A program made the translations under genes and the position numbers. From Trichopria drosophilae (taxonomy: Eukaryota > Arthropoda > Insecta > Hymenoptera > Diapriidae): a stretch of 64,000 bases of DNA. The notes below the pieces were generated by a model. The model saw only the letters and a list, made by a program, of their open reading frames with translations. It was not told where the DNA came from and did not search any database. The stretch lies in the NCBI GenBank assembly GCA_030407085.1, contig CM059584.1, positions 3,157,501 to 3,221,500 on the forward strand, read 5' to 3'. Positions 23,190 through 35,878 of the stretch are shown here, in pieces. Every line of letters starts with the position of its first letter. The first letter of the stretch is position 1.

Positions 23190-24290
23190 TGTTATGATAT
23201 TATACCAAAAGTGAACATTTTTAGGGGTTATACACGACTGACCTAATTGTATAACAAAATACATTGTTACCTAATTATGACATAATTTTTCTCAAATAAC
23301 TACCCATAGCTTGCTTTTCTTCCTTTAAAATAATCGAATCGTCAGGAAAATATAATAGATAAAACTGGCATAATTCGGATCTGATTTTATGACGCTTTTA
23401 AACAGCTGAATGTACACTGTTAAAAATTTTTCTAATAATTTTCTGAAATAGGTAACTGAAGCTTTTTACTGTTCCCGTTTCGGAATTTTCCGATACAAAA
23501 TTAAGAAACTTTTTTAAAAACTAGGAAAAAATGTCAGAAAATTACCAAAACTTTCTAGAAAATTACCAAAACTTTTTGGAAAAGTACCAAAATATTTCAG
23601 AAAATTACTAAACTCTGTTTCGTAAAATTCCGAAATCGTAACGATAAAAAAACTTCGTTTACTCATTCGGGAAGTTTCCACAGATATTTTTCACAGAGTA
23701 TGTTCATATTTGAGCTCCCCATCAAATTCTACTGATGAATTTAATATTCTTATGTCGAAAGTCCGAAGTAATAATTTTTCCAATACGGGTCTTAAGGGAT
23801 TAGAGACCCTTTTAATCTCTTCGTCAGAAATGCGCCAGAATCGCCGCAGACTAGTCGGCAGGGGAGAATTTCCAGTACATTTGCTGTCTGTGTGATGACA
23901 CATAATCCGTATTTCTGCCGACATATTCGCCGCCTGAATTTTCCCTTAAATGCGGCAATACACAGCAGGTATGGCTGTCTGGGTACCTAATTATGACTTA
24001 ATTTCTCTCGCAGAATATACAACTACCGATAACTTGCTCTTCTTCAGTTAAAATAATTGAATCATCACGAAAATTGAAGTAAAATATCATGACATGCATT
24101 ACAAACTGAAAATAAAACACTTCATAAATTGTTAAATATCCATTAACACCTAATAAACGCGAAGAAAGATCATAACCGTCACTTACAATATAGTAACAAA
24201 AAAGTGATAAATGTTGTTACATGTTACACATCAGTTAATAAACATTAATTGTCAATGAATTTCGTTGAAAATCAATATCATTACCAGAAT
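23190..24290. repeat. Repeat mosaic with an inverted insertion and a half MITE
   Basis: R1 resumes at 23,190. At about 23,350 it switches to an inverted copy of the LINE-scrap module (to about 23,800). A right-half MITE follows (23,806-23,982), and then a second, diverged copy of the ~90-bp flank (23,985-24,070, matching 23,265-23,350). The block 23,400-24,070 is the reverse complement of 43,370-44,050. Sequence like 61,010-61,270 follows. Confidence 0.55.
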
Positions 24291-25197
24291 GTGCGTATTT
24301 AAAATCTGAAAATGCATTCACTGCGAGAATGAAATCTCTAGAATCGTTGTTTACGCGTAAAAAAAATGCTTAAGACGCAATGTAAAATGATACTTAAACA
24401 TTCCTGATTCTTTGCAAATAAAAATCTACAAAAATGTACAAATTTACATTGAGAACATTCAGCTTGAAACGACCATTATCTGGAAGTCTTAGAGTCAATT
24501 GGTCGTTGACAAATATTATTTAGTGGTTAAATGTTAATGGGAATTGTTATTATGTTGTGTTCGTACTACAATATTGGTCGTTGATATTTCTAGACACTGT
24601 GTAAAGTTTTATTTCAGATTTACTCTGAAAAGCGAATTTCAAGTCGGCCGCCTATTTTCAGCATCATCAAATCGAAAGTGGATGATATAAGCATTATGAG
24701 TCTAGTCAATTTACCATTGTTTAACATACTTATAGTTGCTGAACTAAATATAGCATAAAAAATTAATAACAAAAAACTCCTAATCATTCACATACTACGC
24801 GATCTCCTTACAATTTATGGAAAAATACAGGTTCGTTATTCAAATTAGAGGTTTCTTTATTGAAATGCACCTAACCGATGTTTGAATGCTTGAAGCTTTA
24901 CCTAAACGAGAAGGTTGCAAGGGATTGTGGATGCCCACAGTTTCGGACGTTATCGCAAATCCGCTCCATTTTGGGTGTTATTAGGCGATTCTCATTCGGC
25001 TAGTATTACAGGTATATTTAGGTCGTATTCAGACTTACGGTATTGGGGAGATAAGAATAGGGGTTTCTCGAACCCGTAGAAGCTACACCTAAGGCAGAAT
25101 GAAGAAGGTGGTTAGTCTCGAACCACTCGTCAGTGTGTACGTAAACCAACAACTGTGCCAGTCTCGTCGCAAGCGCATATCATTCAGCATTTTCAAG

Positions 25198-25791
25198 ATG
25201 GACATCCAGGACAGTGCAAATAAAAACATCCACAATACGGCACAGCTACGTTCGTGGATGACAGAAGTTGTTAAGAAAATGGTGAAATTGTCTGAAAAAC
25301 GAACGGTGAATCTCCGGGTCGTTGCAGTTCTGCAAGATTCTTATAAAAAATCTATGGAGGATTATCAACGTCAAGAGAAACTGCGGAAGAAAGCGGAAGA
25401 AATTCTTTTCATAAGGCGCCGTGTCACGCAACCTTATTCGAGAAGAGGAAGATTTACTCAGATCGAAAGTCGCAGAAGGTCTGTAGATCGTCAGGTGAAG
25501 CTAATAGAACATCGAGAAAGATCCGCAGAACCCCAAGCAATTGGACCCGTCGAACGTCAGAGGCAATCCATGGAACCACAGCCAGTTCATTGCATTAGTG
25601 ACTCAAATAGACGGCAGATTCTTCCACCTAGGCTGATCGCAACACCAGCGTGGTATTTAACATCAATAACGACCTACACGAAGTACGAAGGAAAAACCAA
25701 TACGGTTCAAGAAACTGAATCAAATAATGGATCAAGCGAACCTCGAGCGAATGGTTTATGTCGACTGCTCGAACAAATGTTTCGGAGATGA
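25198..25791 (+). CDS. Orphan gene family, copy 1 (197 codons, slightly truncated)
   Basis: I do not recognise this protein. From the start codon at 25,198 it encodes a basic, arginine/lysine-rich polypeptide without an obvious signal peptide or membrane segment. Residues ~20-75 (S-W-M-T-E-V-V-K-K to K-K-A-E-E-I-L) are charged and heptad-like, probably helical or coiled-coil. The middle has R-R-R and S-R-R-G-R clusters and two related words, S-A-E-P-Q and S-M-E-P-Q. The C-terminus is L-L-E-Q-M-F-R-R. The ATG is chosen because all longer copies share it, while the upstream frame differs: this copy lacks 4 nt near 25,133. A TGA ends it five codons before the other copies. AATAAA lies at 25,887. 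About 300 bp of 5' flank and 1.4 kb of 3' flank are conserved between copies. Confidence 0.6.
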   Translation: MDIQDSANKNIHNTAQLRSWMTEVVKKMVKLSEKRTVNLRVVAVLQDSYKKSMEDYQRQEKLRKKAEEILFIRRRVTQPYSRRGRFTQIESRRRSVDRQVKLIEHRERSAEPQAIGPVERQRQSMEPQPVHCISDSNRRQILPPRLIATPAWYLTSITTYTKYEGKTNTVQETESNNGSSEPRANGLCRLLEQMFRR

Positions 25792-25886
25792 AAAGAAGAG
25801 ACATAGGATAAGCTTGAAAACCGACATATTAGAATGGATTACAAATTGTAAATATATATGTAATATCAAATCTGTTAAGTAAGCGT

Positions 25887-25892
25887 AATAAA
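25887..25892 (+). promoter_or_regulatory. Candidate polyadenylation signal of orphan-gene copy 1
   Basis: AATAAA lies about 95 bp after the stop, in the conserved 3' flank. The same position in copy 2 (31,184-31,189) keeps it; copy 5 reads AACAAA (about 53,669). Confidence 0.4.
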
Positions 25893-27174
25893 CTTTTTTA
25901 GATTAACTTTGTAAATCATTGTATCGATATGTTAATAAATAGTAATTATAATAAATCAAAATTATCAATGTATTGAAACTAGTTTTAATTTTAATTCACC
26001 CACATTCCCATCGGAAATTATAAATATGATAGTCAGTAATAACAATTCCAAAATCATTAAGTCGTAGTTTATTAATATATACAATTAGGGAAACATTAGT
26101 TGCGAGCCCAACGACTCGAATCAAAATAGGAAAAATGTTATATCAGTAATAGTTTAATAATAATTACGCAGACTGACTATTGTATAAAATTTCAAATAAT
26201 TATATATTTGATATTTATGCAAAATTCTTGCTGAAAGTTTCAAAGTCTAAAATAAGATGTCTTTGAGATTTTTCTATGATTTTATGATTACTTTGCAGTT
26301 AATGCGATTTATAATTGTGAGCAATATATCATTTTTGGTAATGCATTTTAGTCCCATGCTTAGCTTAGTTTTAACACATATGAAGAAGTCTATTTTTCAG
26401 CCGAACAAGACTTCTTTTTGTCACATCTTAAAAGTAGCTAACAATTGGTCTTAATTAATTACTTATCTTTTTGAGTGTCCCAGGTACATTTTTTTTGCCA
26501 TTCACTATCAGATCGATATTCTGATTCTGAAGTGTCACAATTGAGAAGCATTTCAAACATTAAAATCGAATGAAGTCCCCTTTGAACAGCAAAGCAAGGC
26601 TTTTTTTGGAAAATATTTAAGATAACTCAATGTTATAAGAATAGAACCAGGAAACTGCGAAATTTAATGCATTCAATAATTTCAAAATTAGGAATGCAAC
26701 ATAAAACTGTAGTGTTGGAGTGGTGCCTCGCTCGCTTCGCTCGCTCAGAAACTTCGACACAGTGGAGAGTCGGCTATTCCTTAAGACTCGTTTGTTTACT
26801 AACAGCTTTCAATTATATTATAAAATTATATTGATATTTGGGCGTCCAATCATATTTAGGTCAAAGTAGCTTCGATAGATACGTTACAACAATATCGTGT
26901 TGCTTATATGTATGAAAATTGAAAATGAGCATTTTCAAAATTTCGACCCCGACAACAGGCCAGCCGAAGTATTAATAAATAAATGTTGCAAAACACTTAC
27001 TTCAAGCCCTTGTATTGTACTATTCGATGTATATTACATGTTTACAGTATTTTACTAATTACTGTCTGTATCATTATGATCTCTATATACAATATAATAT
27101 GTATATATAATTCGTAAAAGATATCTTGATAATTTCGAAAAGATCTCTGACGGATATCTTATAGATATCTTATT

Positions 27175-27305
27175 TTCGTATCAAGGGCGTAAAAGAACTT
27201 ATGCGCCCGTAGGTGATCACCGCGCCCGAGGGGCTGGCGAAGACTACCCCTGGGGTGTAGGGGGCGAAACGTCGAAATTTGATGAAAAACTAAAGGGTAA
27301 TTTTT
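27175..27305 (+). repeat. GC-rich structured block, copy 1 of 3
   Basis: It begins at TCGTATCAAGGGCG and contains the palindrome GGTGATCACC, a CTACCCC/GGGGTGTAG hairpin and GCGAAACGTCG. Copies are at about 32,285-32,412 and 54,990-55,085 in the other orphan-gene units. The 54.99-kb copy has lost the GGTGATCACC part. It contrasts sharply with its AT-rich surroundings. Confidence 0.5.
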
Positions 27306-28220
27306 TTTGCCGAAGTGACCAAATTCAATACTTTTCAGACAATAGTCATAAATATTTTAAACCAGTTTTTATGTCATTATCGTTGACTTTAGCAAGAAAA
27401 TGCATAAAACTTTTTTTGTAGAAAATTTGATGCTCTATCTTTTTTGTTTGAAACATTTTTTAATAAAGTTTGTATTTTTCAAAATAAATGCAAAAAACTA
27501 CGAAGAAACTTAATTGGGGCTATTTTTTTTAGTGATGGACGGATGGATCTGCGCCAAAATCTAATCAGATCTAAGTTATTAAAACTTAAATATCAGGGTA
27601 AAAAACAAACTATGAGAAAAGAATTACTTCCGTATTAGATAAAAAATTTCGGAGATCAATACGAATCTTGTAACAAATTGAGTAAGATGTATCCGTACGA
27701 GGCATTAACAGATTATTAATATGCCTCTGAAATTTGCTACAGATACAATTATAACGCCCAGTTATTAAAATTTACGAAAACGACGATTATAGTTCTTCCA
27801 CTATTACTAGTGATTTTTTCATTTTTCGTTGGAAAGTTCACGTTTCAAGGTGTCATTTAAACCCTACTAGAAATTTGTATCACGTCGCATTTTTGACACA
27901 TAAGGATTAAAAAAATGCTAAAAAGGCAATTTTTTCGCACTTACGTCGATTTGCGTGGAACTGTCCGCATGACAAAGGTTTGTAACCTATTTTTTTGTTC
28001 ACTGAGACCTAAAGAATAGACTTTTTTTTCGTTACCCTGTGTTACCGTTACCTTAACTTGTGAGACAAATTGTTGCCAAATTTATCTTCTAAGATATCAA
28101 ATTATTATTTAATGTGAAAAACCTTCATTTTTTCAGCGCGGTAAAAGTAACGGTTTTTGTTCTGATATGATTGTTTTTAGCGGTTATTCACGACCGATCT
28201 AATTGTATAATAAAATGCTA

Positions 28221-28572
28221 CCCAGTCAGCCTGATCTGCTGCATATTTCCGCATATATAAGGAAAAAGTCAGGCGGCGAATATGTCGACAGAAATACGGA
28301 TTACGCGTCATCACACAGATAGCAAATGTGCTGTTTGTGAAGAGATTCTGACGCATTTCTGCCGAAGAGATTAAAAGGGTCGGCGAGGGGATTAAAGACC
28401 CTTTTAATCTCTTCGTCATAAATGCGTCAGAATCGTCACAGACTCGTCTGCAGGGGAGAATTTCCAGAAAATTTTCGGTCTGTGTGATGACGCATAATCC
28501 GTATTTCTGCCGACATATTCGCCGCCTGACTTTTCCCTTATATCCGGCAATATACAGCAGATATATCTATAA
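28221..28572. mobile_element. Foldback MITE, CCCAGACAGCC family, copy with degraded right end
   Basis: Nearly the whole 350 bp is self-complementary. The left end is CCCAGTCAGCC, and the centre pairs GAGATTAAAAGGGTC with GACCCTTTTAATCTC. The right terminus is degraded (ATATATCT instead of ATGGCTGTCTGG). No transposase is present. Confidence 0.75.
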
Positions 28573-28589
28573 TTGTGATTAGCAACCTC

Positions 28590-29345
28590 ATAAATATCCG
28601 AGTAACAAGTTTCAAGCGAGTTCGCGTAATATTTTTAATTTAATCTACCACATTGGGTCTGCCATTTTGAATTTCTTGAGTCCAATTTTCCTTTCGCCAT
28701 CAGCAACTACAAAAACCATAATGAGACCAGTTAAAAAAAATCTGAATATGTTCTTGTCACGGCTATTTCCTTTTTTTTTTGGGACGTGCTTCATAAATTA
28801 AATTCCCCCACTATTAATAGTGATTTTTCAATTTTATCTTTAAAAGTTCATGTTTTAAGCTTTCAAAAAAGGGTTTCAAAAAATGCGAAAAAAAATTCTT
28901 TCGCACTTTCATCTGGATTTGCATTGAACTGGCCGAATCAAAAAAGGTTTGCAACCTCTTTTTTTGTTCACTGAGATTTGAAGATTCAATAAACATAAGA
29001 ATTTTTAGATAACCAAGAATCGACTTTTTTTTTTTGTTACCTAGTGTAATAGGGTTTATTTATATTTGTATCCTCCCGTTCTATTATAATGCTTAGTGGA
29101 TTGTACCTAAGAGTTTTCTCTCTCATTAAGCCGCTAGTATAAATTCCACAAAGGAAAAACCTAAATTCTTTCTAAATAATATTTACGACGTCCATCTCTC
29201 AAATATAAGCCGTATTCATAATTTTAATAAAAAACCAATAATTCTTCCAGGAACAGCCCAATTAAAAATTAACTTGCACAATATTAAATTTAGTGGATGT
29301 ATCAAAATTGTAGTTATTACTTTCTACTATGACATGAAGTAAAGA
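28590..29345. repeat. Repeat module with the CACTATTAATAGTG palindrome and LINE scrap
   Basis: The perfect 14-bp palindrome is at 28,809-28,822. The segment repeats at 47.05-47.8 and 62.72-63.5 kb, and inverted at 59.3-59.9 kb. It contains AATAAACATAAG near 28,990. Confidence 0.55.
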
Positions 29346-29360
29346 GCTGAATGTATACTA

Positions 29361-29686
29361 CCAGACAGCCAGATCTGCTGCATATTGCCGCATATAAGGG
29401 AAAAGTCAGGCGACAGGTATGTCGGCAGAAATACGGAATATGCTTCGTCACACAGACAGCAAATTTGCTGGAAATTCTCACCTGCCAACTAGTCTGCGGC
29501 GATTCTGACGCATTTCTTTCGAAGAGATTAAAAGGGTCGGCGAAGGGATTAAAGACGCACAGGCATGTGAGAATTTCCAGCAAATTTGCTGTATGTGTGA
29601 TGACGCATATTCCGTATTTCTGCCGACATATCCGCCGCCTGACTTTTCCCTTATATGCGGCAATATGCAGCTAGCTGGTTGTCTGG
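29361..29686. mobile_element. Foldback MITE, CCAGACAGCC family, short version
   Basis: The ends CCAGACAGCC and GGTTGTCTGG carry ~110-bp arms. The centre is shorter than in the other copies. The three overlapping frames in it are artefacts of the inverted repeat. Confidence 0.75.
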
Positions 29687-29689
29687 GCT

Positions 29690-29885
29690 GTTAGAAATTT
29701 CTCTAATAATATTCTGAAATAGTAACCGAAGTTTTTTTGCTGTTACCGTTTCAGAATTTTACGAAACAAAATTAAGAAATACTTTCAAACAATTAGGAAA
29801 AAATGTCAGAAAATTACCAAAATATTTCAGAAATTACTAAACTCTGTTTCGTAAAATTATGAAACCGTAATGATATAAGCATTAC
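29690..29885 (-). repeat. Inverted fragment of the LINE-scrap/21-bp module
   Basis: It is the reverse complement of the tract AATTTTCTGAAATATTTTGG seen at 43.85 and 63.63 kb, and nearly identical to 58,735-58,910. Confidence 0.6.
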
Positions 29886-32600
29886 GAGTCTAATCAATTC
29901 ACTTAGTAATCATTGTTTAACATACTTATAGTTGCTGAACTAAATATAGCATAAAACATTAATAACAAAAAAAATTGTTATATCATTATAAGACTGAATA
30001 TTGACATGTCGAAATATTACTTTCGCAGATTTGAGTAATACTAGGTATATATTGCAGATAATAAATATTCATGACAAAATAAAATCATCTGCTCCTCAAC
30101 TCTTAATCATTCACATACTAGGCGATTTCCTTACAATTTATGGAAAAATACAGGTTCGTTATTCAAATTACAAAAAGGCTTCTTTATTTAAATGCACCTA
30201 ACCGATGCAGTGGATGCCCACACAGTTTCGGACGTTATCGCAAAGCCGCTCCACTTTGGGTGGTATTAGTCGAGTCTCGTTTGGCTAGTATTACAGGTAT
30301 ATTTAGGTCGTATTCAGTTTTACGGTATTGAGGAGATAAGAATAGGTGTTTCTCGAACCAGTAGGAGCTACACCTAAGGCAGAGTGCAGAAGGTGGTTAG
30401 TCTCGAACCACTCGTCAAACAGTGTGTACGTAAACCAACAACTGTGCCAGTCTCGTCGCAAGCGCATATCATTCAGCATTTTCAAGATGGACATCCAGGA
30501 CAGTGCAAATAAAAACATCCACAATACGGCACAGCTACGTTCGTGGATGACAGAAGTTGTTAAGAAAATGGTGAAATTATCTGAAAAACGAACGGTGAAT
30601 CTCCGGGTCGTTGCAGTTCTGCAACATTCTTATAAAAAATCTATGGAGGATTATCAACGACAAGAGAAACTGCGGAAGAAAGCGGAAGAAATTCTTTACA
30701 TGAGGCGCCGTATTACGCAACCTTATTCGAGAAGAGGAAGATTTTCTCAGGTCGAAAGTCGAAGAAGGATTATAGATCGTCAGGTTAAGATGATAGAACA
30801 ACGAGCAACATCCGCAGAACCCCAAACAATTAGGCCCGACCAACTTCAGAGGCAATCCATGGAACCACAGCCAGTTCATTGCATTAGTGGCTCAAATAGA
30901 CGGCAGATTCTTCCACCTAGGCTGATCGCAACACCAGCGTGGTATTTAACATCAATGACGACCTACATGAAGTACGAAGGGAAAACCAATACGGTTCAAG
31001 AAACTGAATTAAATAATGGATCAAGCGAACCTCGAGCGAATAGTTTATGTCGACTGCTCGAACAAATGTTTCGGAGAAGAAAAGAAGAGACATAGAATAA
31101 ACTTGAAAACCGACATATTAGAATGGATTACAAATTGTAAATATATATATATATATACGTAATATCAAATCTGTTAAGTAAGCGTAATAAATTAGTTATG
31201 TTAATAAATAGTAAATATAATAAATGAAAATGATCAATGTATTGGAACTAGTTTTAATTTTAGTTCACCCACATTCCCATCGGAAATTATAAATATGATA
31301 GTCAATAATAACAATTCCAAAATCATTATGTCGTAGCTTATTAATATATACAATTAGAGAAATCATTAATTGCGAGCCCAACGACTCGAATCAAAATAGC
31401 AAAAATGTTATATCAGTAATAGTTTCATAATAATTACGCAGACTGACTATTGTATACAATTTCAAAAAATTATATATTTGATCTTTATGCAAAATTCTTG
31501 CTGAAAGTTTCAAGGTCGAAAATAAGATCTCTGCGATTTTTCTATGATTTTATGATTACTTTGCAGTTAATGCGATTTATAATTGTGAGCAATATATCAT
31601 TTTTGGTACTGCATTTTAGTCCCACGCTTAGCTTAGTGGCAAAACACATATGAAGAAGTCGATTTTTCAGTCGAACAAGGCTTCTTGTGGAAACTGCGAA
31701 ATTTAATGCATTCAATAATTTCAAAATTAGGAATGCAACATAAAACTAGTGTTGGCGTGGTGCCTCGCTCGCTCAGAAACTTCGACCCAGTAGAGAGTCG
31801 GCTATTCCTTAAGACTCGTTTGTTCACTAACAGCTTTCAATTATATTATAAAATTATATTGATATTTGGGAGTCCAATCATATTTAGGTCCAAGTGGCCT
31901 CGATAGATATGTTACAACAATATAGTGTTTCTTATATATATGACAATTAAAAATGATTTACAACTATGACCTATAGCCTTAGTCGACGTAAAATTGAAAA
32001 TGCGCATTTTCAAAACTTCGACCCCCGGCAACAGGCCAGCCGAAGTCTTAATAAATAAAAGTTGCAAAACACTTACTTCACGCACTTGTATTCTAATAGA
32101 CTATTCGATGCATATTACATGTTTACTGTGTTTTACTAATTACTGTCTGTATCATTATGATCTTATATATATACAATATACATATAATTCGTCAAAGATA
32201 TCTATAAAGTTTCGAAAAGATCTCGGACGGATATCTTTTAGATACTATAAGACATCTCTTAGACATCTTATCGAAATAATTATTTTCGTATCAAGGGCGT
32301 AAAAGAACTTATGCGCCCGTAGGTGATCACCGCGGCCGAGGGGCTGGCGAAGACTACCCCTGGGGGCTAGGGGGTCGAAACGCCGAAATTTGATGAAAAA
32401 CTATAGGGTAATTTTTTTGCCGAGGTGACCAAATTCAATACTTTTTCAGACAATAGTCATAAGCATTTTAAACCAGTTTTTATGGCACTATCTATCGTTG
32501 ACTTTAGGAAGAAAATGCATACAACCTTTTTTGTATGGAATTTCATTCTCTTCCTTTCTTGTTGGAAACATTTTTCCATCTGATGCGTATTTTTGGAAAT
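29886..32600 (+). repeat. Duplicated unit carrying orphan-gene copy 2
   Basis: It parallels 24.7-27.5 kb. Near 31,685, about 250 bp of 3' flank present in units 1 and 5 is missing. Confidence 0.65.
30487..31095 (+). CDS. Orphan gene family, copy 2 (202 codons, intact)
   Basis: Full-length and uninterrupted, ending R-R-K-E-E-T. By my hand alignment it differs from the intact copy at 52,979 in about 21 of 202 residues. The changes cluster in the arginine-rich middle (residues ~70-125), for example R-R-R-I-I-D here against R-R-R-S-V-D there. The N-terminal helix around K-K-S-M-E-D-Y-Q-R-Q-E-K-L-R-K-K is identical in both. In this copy the frame stays open upstream of the ATG to 30,346, but the upstream frame is not kept in copy 1, so I use the ATG at 30,487. 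AATAAA follows at 31,184. The function is unknown. It could be a real host gene amplified with the repeats, or the ORF of an unrecognised mobile unit. Confidence 0.65.
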   Translation: MDIQDSANKNIHNTAQLRSWMTEVVKKMVKLSEKRTVNLRVVAVLQHSYKKSMEDYQRQEKLRKKAEEILYMRRRITQPYSRRGRFSQVESRRRIIDRQVKMIEQRATSAEPQTIRPDQLQRQSMEPQPVHCISGSNRRQILPPRLIATPAWYLTSMTTYMKYEGKTNTVQETELNNGSSEPRANSLCRLLEQMFRRRKEET

Positions 32601-33530
32601 AAATGCAAAAAACTATAAAAAATCAGGATTTTCTTTGGTTTTTACAAAACAGCGGCTCAGATATGCTTGACCGCCGATTTTTATTATCATATCCGTAATC
32701 AGGAGTTAAAAATACGTCGAAAACATGTCCCGACCATTTGTTTTGAGGTGACGTGGTTATTGTGCAATTTTACTATTATTGATAAAATTGTTTGAAATTT
32801 ACGACGTACATGGAGTATATCCTAGCGATGTCTATAAAACAATTAAATATTCGTATATTTATATAATATAAATCGCGACTGTCGGAATCCGCGTATGGGC
32901 AGCTTTGTTGGCAAGAGATTTGTTCCTTACAAGGATAGGAAGTTTTTTTGGAAACATTTGAGGTCGAATGGAATTGAATTTGTAAAGTTATGGCGATTTT
33001 AAATAAAATTCTTGGTAGAGCGATATCGTTCAGTACAAAGGACGCGCGGCCAGCGAATTCAACACTATATCTAATTTTGATCAGGATTTTATTTACGTTA
33101 TTGAGAAAGCATCAGGTTAAAAATTAATAATTTTTAAACGAGTGATATAATCATGAACTTTGTAGCTTCGTAAGTTTTATCGTACACGATTTGCGTACAC
33201 TAAGTAGCGCTTTATCGTACTTAAAACGTACTAGTACAATAAAGAGCTCGTATTCAAACTACAGCGTTCAATAAACATATGCCGTCAAAGGTGAAAGATA
33301 CAATTTCATGTTCGCTGCAATTTGTTGTTCAGTATTAATAAACAATTAATATTTTTAATCACAGAAATTAACTTGTAGGCTTCAAATATGTCTAATGAGT
33401 ATACCATAAAAATTTCAAGTGATTTGGTGCATTTTTTACTGAACTGAGTCGAATTATGTTAAAAACGTTATTGATTTCGATACTGAAAATCGTTGTGCTT
33501 TTCATTTTTTATCTTAAACACTAGAACGCA
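32601..33530. other. Stretch without a recognised feature
   Basis: AT-rich, no supported frame. Words such as GTACTAGTAC-like segments near 33,220 recall the GATAC repeat family, but weakly. Confidence 0.35.
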
Positions 33531-33539
33531 CCGCAGAGA

Positions 33540-35560
33540 TCCGACGTGTGTATAACGCCACCCCTGCACAGTTACGACAAGGTGCATCCGAGTTGTTCAA
33601 ACGTGAGGCCCTCTCCTGGTTCAGGAACACCGGTGAGCATTACCTGACCTGGGAAGAATTAGAGGACGGCCTAAGGTTATTTTTGCTCTCCAGCGCAGAG
33701 CGGCGAAACCTGGGTCGACTCATCGCCGACCGGAAGCAAGGACAAAACGAGTCTCTTCGGACATACAGCACCGCACTCAGTATCTTGATGCACCGGCCGG
33801 CGCGCGCGGCAGCTATACCGCCGAGGAGCAGCTCGACAACATATACATGCTAGAATTCGAAGTCCAAATCGGCGAAAAACACACCGAAGCCTTAGTCGAC
33901 CCGAGGGCAGTAAATTCGTTCATAAACCAAGAGTTTTTCGAACACGCTCTACGGAGTGATTAGCGAGAAAGGCCGTGGAACGGCGTCGCAACCATGACGC
34001 GCACCCGCCCACAGCAGAGCTCTCCGCGAGTGTCTCAGGCTCGTGAATAATAAATGGAAATCCTGGGCGAGTGACCTTCGTAAGGATGGCCAATTTGAGC
34101 CACGAGGTCCTACTCGGGATGGACATCCTCTCAAGTCTAGAGATGAAGATTTCTCTCAAAGGTCACGTCCTGAACGAGGCCGTCCCGGTTCACGATGTCT
34201 CGGTGAAGGGACTCGTCAGTCTCACGGAGGACGAAGAACAGCGACTCGGGCCGGTGATAAATTCGGCGAAAGAGCAGTTCTCGAGTGTCACGGGTCCCAC
34301 TCCGCGCAACCCCGCGATGCAGGCTATTATACACCAGCACGTAGACGAGGTGGTGCAGGAAGGCGTCATTGAGCCATCTTCGAGCCCGTGGAGCTCCCCT
34401 GTAGTCCTTGCGAAGAAGGACGGCAGGTACCGGATATGCGTAGATTTTCGTGAACTGAACAAAGGCTCAGAAAAGGACGCTACCCCCTTCCCCAAATCCA
34501 TGCAACTTTAAATAAATTGCGTGGGGCAGACTATCTGTCAACGGACGATGACCCGGACTATAGAATATACGATGGCACCTCTATCGTCGTGTGCTCCATA
34601 GCTTCGATTTTAACGAGTACAACGAGGAAGACTGTTGGAAAAAATTTATCCCGAAAGAAGAGCGGGGTCAGGTATTACGCGAGACGCAAGGTGTACCAAC
34701 GTCTGGACACTTGAGTATTAGCAAAACCCTCGTTCGCTCAACCCGGTATTATTACTTACCTGGGATACTGCGCAACGGTGCAGCTCATGTGCGCAACTGC
34801 ACCAGCTGCCAGAAATACAAATCTTCACAGCAGCCGAATCCTGGCAAAATGCTCGCCACCAACGTTAATGACGTATGGGAATTGGTGTCCGTGGATCTTG
34901 TCGGTCCATTGCCCCGTTTGGCGGTGGGAAATATATGGATCCTGGTTATGCAGGATCGGCTCAGGAAATGGGTAGGATTAACCGCGCTTCGAAAAGCAAC
35001 AGGCCCCGCCGTTACTGATACTTTTCGCCGACAGCTTTTGCTATGACACAGCTCACCGAAAACGGTCACTAGCGACAATGCTGCTAATTCGTTGGTCATG
35101 CATTGGAGGATTATATATCACAGCACGCCCCCGTACACGCCCCAGTGTAACCCGATCGAAAGCACCAATAAGGTCATAAAACCTATGGTCGCGCAGTACA
35201 CAGGTGACAAGCACCAAAATCGGGATATGCTCCTTCCGGAGGTTATGTTCTCGCCTACAATACGGCGATGCATAGCTCTAGCGATGGAATTTGAAAAGCG
35301 CGGTACTCAACTGCGCCGTGGCCCCTGGACGCCGAAGGTCGGTACCCAGGTGCTAAAAAGAAAGCACGTGCTTTCCAAAAAGTTGGACGGCATTAACGCA
35401 AAATTGAGTGAAATATATTTTACCATAGTTAAACGAACTTTGCCCGTCGTATATAATTTACAGAGTAAACAAGGCAAGCGAAGTAATAATATTCACATTA
35501 GTCAATTAAACCCCTTCTATAGCGAAGAAACAACACGTCATAAAATCACTTGCAGATAAT
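33540..35560 (+). pseudogene. Ty3/gypsy retrotransposon remnant (gag-pol, internally deleted)
   Basis: Distinctly GC-richer than its surroundings. A gag-like capsid segment with E-A-L-S-W-F and W-E-E-L is at 33,548-33,853. It is followed by a protease-like tail (L-L-G-M-D-I-L, about 34,110) and the start of the reverse transcriptase, with S-S-P-W-S-S-P-V-V-L-x-K-K-D-G and R-x-C-V-D-F-R-E-L-N (34,375-34,470). Near 34,545 the sequence jumps from Y-L-S-T to a late-pol segment, so the RT core and RNase H are deleted. The integrase zinc region (H-L-S-I-S-K-T and C-T-S-C-Q-K-Y) and the catalytic-core start V-D-L-V-G-P-L-P follow at 34,710-34,915. A late integrase piece (Y-T-P-Q-C-N-P-I-E, about 35,125-35,160) is in another frame. 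I see no LTRs. Confidence 0.8.
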
Positions 35561-35878
35561 CCGCTTATTGAAGCCCGCGCGTTCGTAGTTTCGACAGGCC
35601 GTCGAAAACAACGACCAGTTTCACGAAAAATGTCGACTCTTGAGGATAACGACATTCTCATCGATGAGCTCGAAGCCGCGTCACAACCCGGGTTTGGGTG
35701 GGAGGACCTCCTGGAGGAGATTCCTTCGCCCCCGCGTCTCGTACCGTCGCGTTCACCGGGAGTCATATAAATACACACATTTCCACATTCGTTTTGAACA
35801 ATTCATCCACCAACAAATTAGTTGGAATTTCGAAAATTGAGAAAACCAATCCCTCGTTAGCTACTTTCGGGATTTCGT
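35561..35878. other. Junction between gypsy and LINE remnants
   Basis: Moderately GC-rich at first (possible end of the gypsy ORF), then AT-rich. A GGGATTTCGTAAA-type word occurs twice near 35,868-35,910, at the LINE's truncated 5' edge. Confidence 0.35.

Larger units (their letters stand above)
24290..28220 (+). repeat. Duplicated unit carrying orphan-gene copy 1
   Basis: The sequence runs closely parallel to 52,262-55,980, except for about 180 bp near 24,430-24,610 that the other unit lacks. It contains the gene, about 1.4 kb of conserved 3' flank and an R1-related segment, and it ends at a MITE. Confidence 0.7.

Noticed and set aside
25040..25075. ATAAG words upstream of orphan genes, recalling viral late promoters
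   Set aside because: A five-base word is expected by chance in this AT-rich DNA and no viral gene is present.
26257..26454. Small frame repeated at 31,450 and 54,041
   Set aside because: Frame length differs between copies and composition is that of AT-rich flank; treated as non-coding 3' flank.
27230..27275. Possible hammerhead around GCGAAACGTC
   Set aside because: CTGGCGA replaces CTGANGA and neither stem I nor a closing pair of stem II forms.
30577..30879. Minus-strand frames antisense to the orphan gene (also at 53,027 and, on the plus strand, 39,424)
   Set aside because: They recur only because the sense gene recurs; replacement pattern and stops favour the sense frame.
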